Under the pieces are notes generated by a model. That model saw nothing but the letters and a program-made list of their open reading frames with translations, had not been told where the DNA came from and did no database searches. This document shows, in pieces, positions 25,555-32,956 of a stretch of DNA of 32,956 bases. The DNA comes from Planktotalea sp. Its GTDB lineage: Bacteria; Pseudomonadota; Alphaproteobacteria; Rhodobacterales; Rhodobacteraceae. The stretch lies in contig NZ_JABBAM010000035.1 in assembly GCF_018607965.1 (NCBI RefSeq), forward strand, positions 66,217 through 99,172, written 5' to 3'. The translations under genes and the position numbers were made by a program. Position 1 is the first letter of the stretch. Every line of letters starts with the position of its first letter.

Positions 25555-26745
25555 CTAGGAGCTGAGGGCCGCAACACCGGGCAATGTTTTGCCCTCCATC
25601 CACTCCAAGAAGGCGCCGCCTGCAGTGGAGATGTAGGTGAATTTGTCCGCAGCACCCGCTTGGTTCAGGGCCGCGACGGTGTCACCTCCGCCTGCCACGG
25701 AAATCAGTACGCCTTTAGCAGAGAGGTCCGCCGCGTAGGCGGCAGCTGCATTTGTCGCAATATGAAAGGGTTCAATTTCGAACGTACCAAGAGGTCCGTT
25801 CCAGATCAGCGTTTTTGCGCCGTCCAGAATGTCTGCGATCCGCGCAACGGTTGCAGGACCGGCATCCAAAATCATTGCGTCGGCTGGGCAGGCGTTTGCT
25901 GCAAGGGTTTCGCTGGCCGCGCCCGCTTTGAATTCACGCGCAACAACGATGTCGAGGGGCAGAACGATTTCGCAACCTGCGGTCTTGGCTTTGGCAATGA
26001 TCTCAAGTGCTGTATCCGTCATGTCATGTTCGGCCAGTGATTTGCCTACATCAATGCCTTGCGCTGCAAGGAAGGTGTTGGCCATGCCGCCACCAATCAC
26101 GAGGAAGTCGACTTTCTCAACCAAGTTCCCGAGCAGTTCCAGTTTCGACGATACCTTCGCGCCGCCCACAACCGCCACAACAGGGCGCTTGGGTTCACCC
26201 AAAGCTGCCTCAAGCGCGCTCAGTTCGGCCTGCATCAAGCGACCTGCACAGGCGGGCAACAGGCGTGCTAAGGCTTCGGTGCTTGCGTGCGCGCGGTGCG
26301 CCGCAGAGAAAGCATCGTTGCAATACATATCGCCCAGCTTGGCGATGGACGCCGCGAAATCAGGATCGTTCTTAGATTCCGCTGTATGATAGCGTGTGTT
26401 TTCCAGCAGAAGGACTTGGCCGGTTTGCAGGGCAGCAGACGCCGCTTCTGCACCCGCGCCGATGCAATCAACTGAGAACATCACATCGCAGCCAAACGCG
26501 GTTTCCAAAGCTGGAACCAACTGTTGCAAGCTCAGCTTTGGAACGCGTTCGCCTTTAGGGCGACCAAAGTGCGCCAACAAGATCGGCATGCCACCCGCAG
26601 CTAGAATGTCTTTGATCGTTGGAACGATGCGTTCGATCCGTGTCATGTCTGTGACGATACCATTTTCCATGGGAACATTGATATCCACGCGGGTCAGGAC
26701 ACGTTTTCCGTTCAGTTCCATCTGATCAAGTGTCGTCCAGCTCAT
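25555..26745 (-). CDS. pgk: Phosphoglycerate kinase
   Basis: Pgk transfers phosphate between 1,3-bisphosphoglycerate and ADP in glycolysis and gluconeogenesis. The 396-residue protein has [20 protein letters not shown] and [20 protein letters not shown]. It also has [29 protein letters not shown] and the nucleotide-binding [12 protein letters not shown] near the C-terminus. Length is normal. ATG 26745 is chosen because AAGGA precedes it by eight bases and it gives the usual N-terminus. It is divergent from the cyclophilin genes across 142 bp. Confidence 0.97.
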   Translation of the reverse strand: MSWTTLDQMELNGKRVLTRVDINVPMENGIVTDMTRIERIVPTIKDILAAGGMPILLAHFGRPKGERVPKLSLQQLVPALETAFGCDVMFSVDCIGAGAEAASAALQTGQVLLLENTRYHTAESKNDPDFAASIAKLGDMYCNDAFSAAHRAHASTEALARLLPACAGRLMQAELSALEAALGEPKRPVVAVVGGAKVSSKLELLGNLVEKVDFLVIGGGMANTFLAAQGIDVGKSLAEHDMTDTALEIIAKAKTAGCEIVLPLDIVVAREFKAGAASETLAANACPADAMILDAGPATVARIADILDGAKTLIWNGPLGTFEIEPFHIATNAAAAYAADLSAKGVLISVAGGGDTVAALNQAGAADKFTYISTAGGAFLEWMEGKTLPGVAALSS

Positions 26746-26887
26746 GGGATTATTCCTTATTCGCGTTGATTTAGAGTCAGTATTTGCCCTGTCTTTGCCA
26801 AGCCGCGCCCCTATCGTCAATGCCCGCCTTGGCAATCACCGCTTTGGGCCTTAGATAAAGCCGCAACGAATACCAAAGGAGCGCCCA

Positions 26888-27394
26888 ATGGCCGATACTA
26901 AAGATCTAGAAAACACAATCCTTATTGAACTCAAAGACGGTACAGTCACAATCGAGCTTCTGCCCGACATCGCGCCTTTGCACTGTGAGCGCATGAAAAC
27001 ACTGGCGCGCTCCGGTGCGTATGACAACGTTTGCTTCCACCGTGTTATCGATGGTTTCATGGCCCAAACGGGTGATGTTGAGAACGGCAACATGGAAAAG
27101 GATTTCAACATCCGCGCGGCTGGCACAGGCGGATCCGATCTGGGCGACGTCAAAGCAGAATTTTCCGGCATCCCACATGATCGCGGCACAATTGGCGCTG
27201 CACGCTCGCAGAACCCTGACAGCGCGAACAGCCAGTTCTTCATTAATTTCTCTGACAACCATTTCCTGAACCGTCAGTACACAGTTTACGGACGTGTCAC
27301 ATCTGGCATGGAATTGGTCGACGGCATCACACGTGGCGAGCCACCAGTCGATCCAGATCGCATGGTTTCCATGAAGGTTGCCGCAGATGCGTAA
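26888..27394 (+). CDS. Peptidyl-prolyl cis-trans isomerase, cyclophilin type, cytoplasmic
   Basis: Cyclophilins catalyse proline isomerisation during folding. The 168-residue protein lacks a signal peptide. It has the active-site segments FHRVIDGFMAQTGD, GTIGAARSQNPDSANSQFFI and LNRQYTVYGRV. AAAGGAGC stands before ATG 26888. Its end overlaps the start of a second, exported cyclophilin gene by eight bases, so the pair is translated from one message and probably arose by duplication (shared FHRVIDGFMAQTGDVE). Confidence 0.95.
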   Translation: MADTKDLENTILIELKDGTVTIELLPDIAPLHCERMKTLARSGAYDNVCFHRVIDGFMAQTGDVENGNMEKDFNIRAAGTGGSDLGDVKAEFSGIPHDRGTIGAARSQNPDSANSQFFINFSDNHFLNRQYTVYGRVTSGMELVDGITRGEPPVDPDRMVSMKVAADA

Positions 27395-27935
27395 GCTGGC
27401 GGTTGCCTTTTCTCTGTTGGCCAGCCCTGCGCTGGCCACAGGTCTTCAAGTTGAGATCTCTGGTGAGGGTGCCAATGGCACGATCACCATTGATTTGCTC
27501 GAAGACTTGGCCCCGAACCACGTTGCACAAATCACGGCCCTCGCAAATGAAGGCGCATACAATGGCGTGGTATTTCACCGCGTGATTGATGGCTTCATGG
27601 CGCAAACGGGGGATGTCGAATTCGGTCAATCCAGCGGCAATACCAGCCGTGCGGGCATGGGAGGATCGTCCAAGCCCGATCTAAAAGCCGAATTTTCTGA
27701 CGAGCCTTTCGCTCGCGGTATCGTTGGTATGGCACGTTCGCAAAGCCCGAATTCAGCAAACAGCCAGTTTTTTATCATGTTTGACGATGGCGATTTCCTG
27801 AACGGTCAGTACACGGTTGTTGGCCGTGTTACCGCTGGCATGGACGTTGTTGACGCGATCAAGTTGGGCACAGGCGGCAACGGGTCTGTTGTCGGAACGC
27901 CTGATATGATGAAAATGGTCACAGTCACCGAGTAA
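27387..27935 (+). CDS. Peptidyl-prolyl cis-trans isomerase, cyclophilin type, periplasmic
   Basis: This 182-residue protein starts at ATG 27387, inside the end of the preceding cyclophilin gene. A signal peptide MRKLAVAFSLLASPALATG puts the enzyme in the periplasm. The catalytic segments FHRVIDGFMAQTGD, GIVGMARSQSPNSANSQFFI and LNGQYTVVGRV are intact. It is close to the neighbour in sequence, giving one cytoplasmic and one periplasmic copy in a single operon. A strong terminator follows 52 bp after its stop. Confidence 0.94.
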   Translation: MRKLAVAFSLLASPALATGLQVEISGEGANGTITIDLLEDLAPNHVAQITALANEGAYNGVVFHRVIDGFMAQTGDVEFGQSSGNTSRAGMGGSSKPDLKAEFSDEPFARGIVGMARSQSPNSANSQFFIMFDDGDFLNGQYTVVGRVTAGMDVVDAIKLGTGGNGSVVGTPDMMKMVTVTE

Positions 27936-27987
27936 ATCGCTGACACATCTACGTGCGCAAGGGCTATGCAGACGCGAATTTTTTAAG

Positions 27988-28022
27988 CACCCTCCCGGCA
28001 ACTGTCTGGAGGGTGTTTTTTT
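27988..28022 (+). terminator. Intrinsic terminator after the cyclophilin pair, overlapping the next gene start
   Basis: CACCCTCC (27988-27995) and GGAGGGTG (28008-28015) form a perfect 8-bp stem with a 12-base loop, followed by seven T (28016-28022). This is a canonical terminator. The last two T bases plus the next G make the TTG start of the DUF3179 gene, and GGAGGG in the stem would be its ribosome-binding site. Confidence 0.88.
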
Positions 28023-28986
28023 GTTCAAACGTATATTCCTGGCCTTGGGCCTGTCGCTTGCGGTCACGTCGGCCTCTGCTGATCCATCTTTTTGGAAATT
28101 CGAGTGGCCGAAAACAGATTTTGAAAAGACCACGATCACCAATCGGGTCGAGATCATGTCTGGGGGGCCGCCCAAGGATGGTATTCCTGCGCTGACGGAT
28201 CCTTAGTTTCGCAAAGCCTCTAGCGAGACACGCATCAAGGGTCCGGAACCTGTGATCACCGTGGAAATCAACGGCGACGTGCGCGCGTATCCAGTGCGCT
28301 ATTTGACGTGGTACGAGATTGCCAATGACACGGTTGGCGGCGTGCCTGTTGCGGTGACTTTTTGTCCTTTGTGCAATTCAGGGATCACTTTTGATCGTCG
28401 GGTCGCGCAAGGCACATTGACGTTTGGTGTGTCGGGTAAGCTGCGCAATTCGGATATGGTGATGTACGATCGCGAAACCGAAAGCTGGTGGCAGCAAGCC
28501 ATTGGCGAGGCGATTGTGGGTGACCTGCTTGGAACCGAATTGGTGCAACTGCCAAGCTGGATGGAAAGCTGGGATGAATTTCGCACGCGCCATCCTGAGG
28601 GTTTGGTGATGGATGAACCTGATTTTTCCCGCCAATATGGGCGCAATCCTTATGTCAGTTATGACAGTTCGACCAAGCCGTTTCTATACAATGGTGAAAA
28701 TCCACCCCACTGCACTCCAGCGCTAGAACGTGTTGTGCGTGTCGGGGATATGGCGTGGCCTTTGACGCGTTTGGCAGATTTGGGCGGTGTGACGGAGGCT
28801 GGTGTGTCGTCGAGCTGGGCTGCGGGGCAGGCGTCTGCGCTGGACGCGTCCCAGATCGCCAAAGGGCGCGATGTTGGATCTGTGCGTGTGCGCGACGCGA
28901 AGGGGAATGATTTGCCCCATGACGTGATGTTTGCCTTTGCGTTCCACGCGTTTTGGCCTGACGGGGATTGGATGTTAGGCCAATAA
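28021..28986 (+). pseudogene. DUF3179-domain protein, interrupted by an in-frame amber codon
   Basis: The frame from TTG 28021 to 28986 (322 codons) is homologous-looking throughout but has TAG at codon 62 (28204-28206). Before it are a signal peptide (FKRIFLALGLSLAVTSASAD) and the family start GGPPKDGIPALTDP. After it come FRKASSETRIKGPEPVITVE, AYPVRYLTWYEIANDTVGG, the conserved FCPLCNSGITFDR, and the C-terminal HAFWPDGDWML. Both parts are in the same frame, so one base change explains the break. As written, only a 61-residue fragment is made unless translation restarts (for example at ATC/GTG near 28252) or the codon is suppressed. The function of DUF3179 is unknown. Sequencing error is possible. 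Confidence 0.82.
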
Positions 28987-28988
28987 AG

Positions 28989-29038
28989 AGGGGCGCTGCC
29001 CCCGCGCTTTGCGCGTCCCCGGGATATTTTTGGAAAGG
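28989..29038 (+). repeat. Intergenic hairpins plus CCCGGGATATTTTTGGA motif (copy C)
   Basis: GGGGC-GCT-GCCCC and GCGC-TTT-GCGC hairpins are followed by CCCCGGGATATTTTTGGAAA (29017-29036). It is the clearest of three copies in the window and fills the gap between the convergent DUF3179 and outer membrane protein genes. I recall this motif as common after genes in Rhodobacteraceae; a terminator-like role is inferred. Confidence 0.55.
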
Positions 29039-29051
29039 GGAAGCTCTTGCG

Positions 29052-29891
29052 TTATTCTAGGATGCTGCCGGTGTTTGAAAGATAGGGTGAGAGGTAAGTA
29101 AGGTTTGTGGTTTTTGGGGCCTTCTTGCCAAAGCGGTATGTGAGGCCGACCATTAACGTGGTGGTGTCAGTGATATCATCAGCGCCGATTACTTCTTTCT
29201 GGTGGCTTTCGCCGTATTGTGCGGCGGCAAAAAGCGACATGCTAGGTAGTGCTGCGATGTCGTAGTCTGCGCGAAGCTTCAGCGTCCACAGTTCTACAAC
29301 ATTTAGGGGCGCGTCCATTTTGGCGTTCAGGTAGCCGATTGAGGTTCCAAGACTTAGGCGATCCGTGGCGGCGTATTGAATGCCGACGCCTGTGAAAATA
29401 CCATTGGTGACAGTTGCGCTGCTATCGGAACCGCTGTCGCCCGCAAGATAGCCGAGGTGTGCGTTGAAATCCCAACGATCATTTAGGGATAACGCGCCCT
29501 CAACACCTGCGAGCATGCGCAACGCATCATCGGTTGCATCATTGTCGTGATCGGATTGCAGCGCGCCCACAAAGGCCCCGTAGTTAAAGCGCTCTGTTTG
29601 GCGGCCTGCACGCAGAGTGACGTTGGTTGATGTGTTGGCCGTATTTGGCGCGGCGTTGTTGTTATTTGTGGCGCTCAGGCCTAGGTCCGCCTGAAGGTAG
29701 AGACCAGTATCAGAAAGACGGCCAAAGCTAAGGTCGGTGCGTCCTGTCATCAGCGTACCATTCGCGCCTTGGAGGGCGACGGGTGCGCCGGCGGTTTGGC
29801 TTTGCCCAAGAGAAAGCGTCGCGGTACCGTAGAATTCTTGCGCCACAAGCGGGCTGGTTGTCAGTAAAAGGGCGGCTGTGAAGCGGAGCAT
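29052..29891 (-). CDS. Outer-membrane beta-barrel-like protein, function unknown
   Basis: This 279-residue protein has a signal peptide (MLRFTAALLLTTSPLVAQ) and a body of alternating amphipathic strands rich in Gly, Asn and Asp (GRTDLSFGRLSDTGLYLQAD, FNYGAFVGALQSDHDNDATD, TTTLMVGLTYRFG), as in small porin-like barrels. The last predicted strand ends at about residue 254 and is followed by a tail of about 25 residues ending in Glu, not the usual terminal aromatic residue. The family is not recognised. It starts 3 bp after tyrS; its AAAGGA ribosome-binding site overlaps the tyrS stop, so it is probably translated from the tyrS message. Confidence 0.8.
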   Translation of the reverse strand: MLRFTAALLLTTSPLVAQEFYGTATLSLGQSQTAGAPVALQGANGTLMTGRTDLSFGRLSDTGLYLQADLGLSATNNNNAAPNTANTSTNVTLRAGRQTERFNYGAFVGALQSDHDNDATDDALRMLAGVEGALSLNDRWDFNAHLGYLAGDSGSDSSATVTNGIFTGVGIQYAATDRLSLGTSIGYLNAKMDAPLNVVELWTLKLRADYDIAALPSMSLFAAAQYGESHQKEVIGADDITDTTTLMVGLTYRFGKKAPKTTNLTYLSPYLSNTGSILE

Positions 29892-29894
29892 GAG

Positions 29895-31148
29895 TTATCC
29901 TTTCAACACGATAAGCGCGTGGCGTTTTTTGCCAGCGCTGAGTTTGATCGGGGATGAAAGTGCCGCTGCGTCAAGCATCAAGCCTGCATCGCTGAGCGGT
30001 TGATCATCGATGCGCGCGCCGTTCTCGGAAATCAGGCGCTTCGCGTCTTTGCCAGACTTGGCCAGTCCCGCGCGTACGATGGCTTGCACGATGGACAGGC
30101 CATCTCCAAGTTCATCGCGCGTTAATCCCAGTGTCGGGAGATCATCCCCAACGCCACCTTTTTCAAAGACCTCGCGTGCGGTGGCTTCGGCGGTTGTTGC
30201 CGCATCGGCTCCGTGCAGCAGTCCCGTGATCTCATTGGCAAGAATGACTTTAGCTTCGTTAATCTCAGACCCAGCCAGCGCTCCGAGGCGGTCGCATTCA
30301 TCCACTGGCATTTCTGTGTAGAGCTTGAGGAAACGGCCAACATCCGCGTCTGTCGTATTACGCCAGAACTGCCAAAACTCATAAGGGCTGCGCATATCAG
30401 GGTTCAACCAAACCGCACCATCCGCGCTTTTGCCCATTTTCTTGCCATCAGACGTGGTTAGCAAAGGCGATGTTAGGCCGAAAATCTGATTGTCCAAAAC
30501 GCGGCGCGTCAAATCAATTCCGTTTACGATATTGCCCCATTGATCCGAGCCGCCCATCTGCAACACGCAGCCATAACGACGGTTGAGTTCGAGAAAGTCG
30601 TAGGCCTGCAAGATCATGTAGTTGAATTCAAGAAAGCTCAGCGATTGTTCGCGATCTAGGCGCGACTTTACGCTTTCAAATGCGAGCATACGGTTCACCG
30701 AGAAATGTTTGCCAATGTCGCGCAGGAAATCGAGGTAGTTCAGACCGTCCAGCCATTCGGCGTTGTTGATCATCAAAGCGTCCGTAGGACCGTCACCATA
30801 ATCAAGGTAGGCGCTAAACACCTTTTTAATGCCCGCGATGTTATCGTCGATTTGCGCTGGGATCAGTAGGGGGCGTTCATCAGCACGAAACGACGGATCA
30901 CCGACCTTGGTTGTGCCGCCACCCATCAGGGTAATCGGCTTACCACCTGTCTTTTGCAGCCAGCGCAACATCATAATCTGGATCAGTGAGCCAACATGCA
31001 AGGACTTTGCCGTCGCATCAAAACCGATATAGCCAGGCAAACCGCCTTTCAGGGAAGCCTCGTCGAGGCCTTGATAATCGGTGCAATCGGCCAAAAAGCC
31101 ACGTTCGATCATTACGGCGATGAAATCGGATTTGGGATGGTAGGTCAT
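29895..31148 (-). CDS. tyrS: Tyrosyl-tRNA synthetase
   Basis: TyrS charges tRNA-Tyr. The 417-residue protein has the class I HIGH-type motif in [17 protein letters not shown] and [18 protein letters not shown]. It also has [17 protein letters not shown] and the KMSKS-type motif as [13 protein letters not shown]-terminal S4 RNA-binding domain is present ([20 protein letters not shown]). Length and order fit the bacterial TyrS type. It is divergent from anmK (63 bp between starts) and followed closely by an outer-membrane-type gene. Confidence 0.97.
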   Translation of the reverse strand: MTYHPKSDFIAVMIERGFLADCTDYQGLDEASLKGGLPGYIGFDATAKSLHVGSLIQIMMLRWLQKTGGKPITLMGGGTTKVGDPSFRADERPLLIPAQIDDNIAGIKKVFSAYLDYGDGPTDALMINNAEWLDGLNYLDFLRDIGKHFSVNRMLAFESVKSRLDREQSLSFLEFNYMILQAYDFLELNRRYGCVLQMGGSDQWGNIVNGIDLTRRVLDNQIFGLTSPLLTTSDGKKMGKSADGAVWLNPDMRSPYEFWQFWRNTTDADVGRFLKLYTEMPVDECDRLGALAGSEINEAKVILANEITGLLHGADAATTAEATAREVFEKGGVGDDLPTLGLTRDELGDGLSIVQAIVRAGLAKSGKDAKRLISENGARIDDQPLSDAGLMLDAAALSSPIKLSAGKKRHALIVLKG

Positions 31149-31211
31149 AACTTGCGTCCACGTATAGCTGTTGTCAAAGCTTTACAGGGCAGATGCGCAA
31201 AGGAAAAGCCT

Positions 31212-32318
31212 ATGAAGGGCCCCAAGTCGTCCAAAACTGGATTGGTGAAAGCGGTTGGCTTGATGTCAGGCACGTCTTTGGACGGGGTCGATGCGGCCGA
31301 ACTTGTGACCGATGGGCTGCGGATCGAAGCGTTTGGTGAAAGCACCTATCGCAGTTATTCTGATGAGGAACGATCCGTCTTGCGCGGCGTTCTAGGGCGT
31401 TGGCCCGGAGATGGCTTAGAGGATGCGCTAGAGGTTGTTCAACGCGCCCATCTTGAAGCTTTGCAAGGGTTTTCGCCTGAATTGATTGGATTTCACGGAC
31501 AGACCTTGGCGCATGAACCACGTGGTCGCGGAACGCACCAACTTGGGGATGGTGACGCGCTGGCACAAGACGTTGGTGCGCCAGTCGTGTGGGATTTTCG
31601 TTCCAATGACGTGCAAATGGGGGGCGAAGGTGCGCCGCTTGCACCATTTTTTCATTTTGCCTGTGCCAAGTGGATAAAAGCCAGCGATCCTGTCGCATTT
31701 CTGAATTTAGGCGGCGTGGGCAATATCACTTGGGTTGATCCAAGCAAATCCAAACCCGAAGACGACGGCGCATTGCTTGCCTTTGATACGGGGCCAGCGA
31801 ACGCACCAATCAACGATTTGATGCAACAGCGTCTTGGGCAAAGTTATGACAAAGACGGTACTTTGGCACGTGAAGGAACCGTAGAGACAGGCGCGCTAGA
31901 GCTGTTCTTGGCTGAAACTTATTTCGCGCGTATGCCGCCGAAATCACTGGACCGCGATGATTTTTCTGTGATGCTTGATCTTGTACGTGAACTTTCTGAT
32001 GCGGACGCCGCTGCGACAATGACCGCGATGAGCGCGGCGGCGGTCATGCAGGGGATGCAGCATTGCCCAAGCTTGCCGAAACGCATGTTGGTGTGCGGCG
32101 GAGGGCGCCATAACCCTGTGATGATGCACATGCTGCGCGAAGCGCTGGATTGCAGCGTTGAACCTGTCGAAACGGTAGGTCTGGACGGTGATATGTTAGA
32201 GGCGCAAGCCTTCGCCTATCTTGCGGTTCGTGTTGCGCGCGGATTACCGACAAGTGGACCGACAACAACAGGGGTTGGTGCGTTTGTTGGTGGTGGAATC
32301 CTCAGCAACCCGACCTAA
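31212..32318 (+). CDS. anmK: 1,6-anhydro-N-acetylmuramic acid kinase
   Basis: AnmK converts anhydro-MurNAc and ATP to MurNAc-6-phosphate in cell-wall recycling. The 368-residue protein has the nucleotide motif [13 protein letters not shown] near the start, then [12 protein letters not shown] and [41 protein letters not shown] and a C-terminal Gly-rich end also match. ATG 31212 follows AAGGAAAA; the longer frame to 30996 runs into tyrS and is rejected. Its stop overlaps the stop of the converging desaturase gene. Confidence 0.95.
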   Translation: MKGPKSSKTGLVKAVGLMSGTSLDGVDAAELVTDGLRIEAFGESTYRSYSDEERSVLRGVLGRWPGDGLEDALEVVQRAHLEALQGFSPELIGFHGQTLAHEPRGRGTHQLGDGDALAQDVGAPVVWDFRSNDVQMGGEGAPLAPFFHFACAKWIKASDPVAFLNLGGVGNITWVDPSKSKPEDDGALLAFDTGPANAPINDLMQQRLGQSYDKDGTLAREGTVETGALELFLAETYFARMPPKSLDRDDFSVMLDLVRELSDADAAATMTAMSAAAVMQGMQHCPSLPKRMLVCGGGRHNPVMMHMLREALDCSVEPVETVGLDGDMLEAQAFAYLAVRVARGLPTSGPTTTGVGAFVGGGILSNPT

Positions 32319-32956
32319 GGATAGCGGTGTATTCTTTTGTAAAGGCTACATAACTTTCTGATGTCGATCTCAGTTCGTTTTGCATGTGTGTGCAGTTCAG
32401 GGAGCATATGAAACGGTACATTGGGTGCTGAGTGGTGTTCAATATGGTAGGGCATATTCCACGCAAGCCAGCGCATAACGCGGTTGGTGTATGTCGTGCG
32501 CGTATTTTCGAGCATGTTGGCGACATAGGGGCAACGGCCATGTTCGGCGAGCAGATAGAGCCGCAAAAATGTTGCGCCAATCAGGACTGGGACGATCCAA
32601 AGCCAGAGCATGATGTTGCTCCAAATGAAACTAACCAGAACGCAGATATAGAATAAGAGCATCCATCGCGCTTCGCGCTGTAATCGAGGTGTCGCGCGTT
32701 CTGGCAAAAAGGTCTGCGCACGCGGGGCTATCGCATTCTGAACCGTCAGGGCAACGCCACCGATCCAATATGGAACACCGCTGACGTACCAAGCCAACTC
32801 AAGCCAAGTTTCTGGTTTTGCACCACTTAACAATTCAGGATCGCGTTCTGGATCATTGGTGTAGCGATGATGCGCCAGATGAAAGTACCGAAACGCGTTG
32901 AAGGGCTGGATCAACACTAAACCGGCGAAATGTCCCGCAATCTTGTTTATCCAAGT
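32315..32956 (-). CDS. Fatty acid desaturase family protein (5' end off window)
   Basis: The frame is open to the right edge (213 residues present). Di-iron desaturase histidine boxes are visible: [17 protein letters not shown] near the start of the visible part, EHGR in the middle and [20 protein letters not shown] near the end. Hydrophobic segments between them fit membrane helices. The first histidine box, expected further upstream, is outside the window. It is probably an inner-membrane acyl-lipid desaturase; a related hydroxylase is possible. The stop (TAG, 32317-32315) overlaps the anmK stop. Confidence 0.88.
   Translation of the reverse strand, partial: TWINKIAGHFAGLVLIQPFNAFRYFHLAHHRYTNDPERDPELLSGAKPETWLELAWYVSGVPYWIGGVALTVQNAIAPRAQTFLPERATPRLQREARWMLLFYICVLVSFIWSNIMLWLWIVPVLIGATFLRLYLLAEHGRCPYVANMLENTRTTYTNRVMRWLAWNMPYHIEHHSAPNVPFHMLPELHTHAKRTEIDIRKLCSLYKRIHRYP

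Noticed and set aside
28204-28206. Recoded TAG (pyrrolysine or other amino acid) in the DUF3179 gene
   Set aside because: No recoding element or pyrrolysine genes were seen, the codon falls at a variable site, and a point mutation or sequencing error is enough.
30996-31211. N-terminal extension of AnmK into tyrS
   Set aside because: It is antisense to the tyrS start; the family-type start is ATG 31212 with a ribosome-binding site.
1-32956. Mobile elements, CRISPR array, tRNA or rRNA genes
   Set aside because: No transposase or integrase reading frame, spaced direct-repeat array, cloverleaf or rRNA segment was recognised when reading both strands by eye.

Overview
The window looks like a stretch of chromosome from an alphaproteobacterium of the Rhodobacteraceae (Roseobacter group). 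This rests on the gene order pyrH-frr-uppS-cdsA-dxr-rseP-bamA-ompH-fabZ-lpxA-lpxI-lpxB, the use of LpxI rather than LpxH, the divergent tyrS/anmK pair, and a short intergenic motif (CCCGGGATATTTTTGGA-like) seen three times. No tRNA, rRNA, CRISPR array, insertion sequence, integrase or phage gene was seen.

Layout. (1) 1-2153: a secreted dienelactone-hydrolase-like esterase, cut by the left edge, is divergent from a membrane-anchored AraC-type regulator. That regulator is broken by a one-base frameshift in a G run; the intergenic gap between the two holds palindromes. (2) 2228-8510, minus strand: a peptide-type ABC importer. The order is Tat-exported binding protein, terminator-like hairpin, two permeases, then one fused double ATPase. 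An 11-G homopolymer lies in the leader of the binding-protein gene, and a cupin-AraC regulator (8755-9573) sits just downstream of miaA. (3) 9672-22848: miaA on the minus strand, then a long plus-strand envelope-biogenesis block. This covers UMP kinase, ribosome recycling, undecaprenyl-PP synthesis, CDP-diacylglycerol, the MEP pathway, site-2 protease, a 49-residue membrane protein, BamA, the Skp-like chaperone, FabZ and lipid A steps LpxA, LpxI and LpxB. lpxD is not in the block.

(4) 22855-26745, minus strand: class I fructose-bisphosphate aldolase, an unrecognised periplasmic 530-residue protein, and phosphoglycerate kinase. A plus-strand terminator-like hairpin upstream of the aldolase encloses a CceR-like palindrome. 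(5) 26888-28986: a cytoplasmic cyclophilin overlapping a periplasmic one, then a strong terminator whose U-tract supplies the start codon of a DUF3179 gene. That gene carries an in-frame amber codon at codon 62. (6) 29052-32956: an outer-membrane-type protein directly behind tyrS, anmK divergent from tyrS, and a fatty acid desaturase cut by the right edge whose stop codon overlaps that of anmK.

For the most part this is core genome. I found no convincing new multi-gene system. The parts most worth a second look are the two broken genes, the poly-G leader, the terminator/start overlap, the hairpin before the aldolase gene, the unknown periplasmic protein in the glycolytic locus, and the small membrane protein between rseP and bamA.
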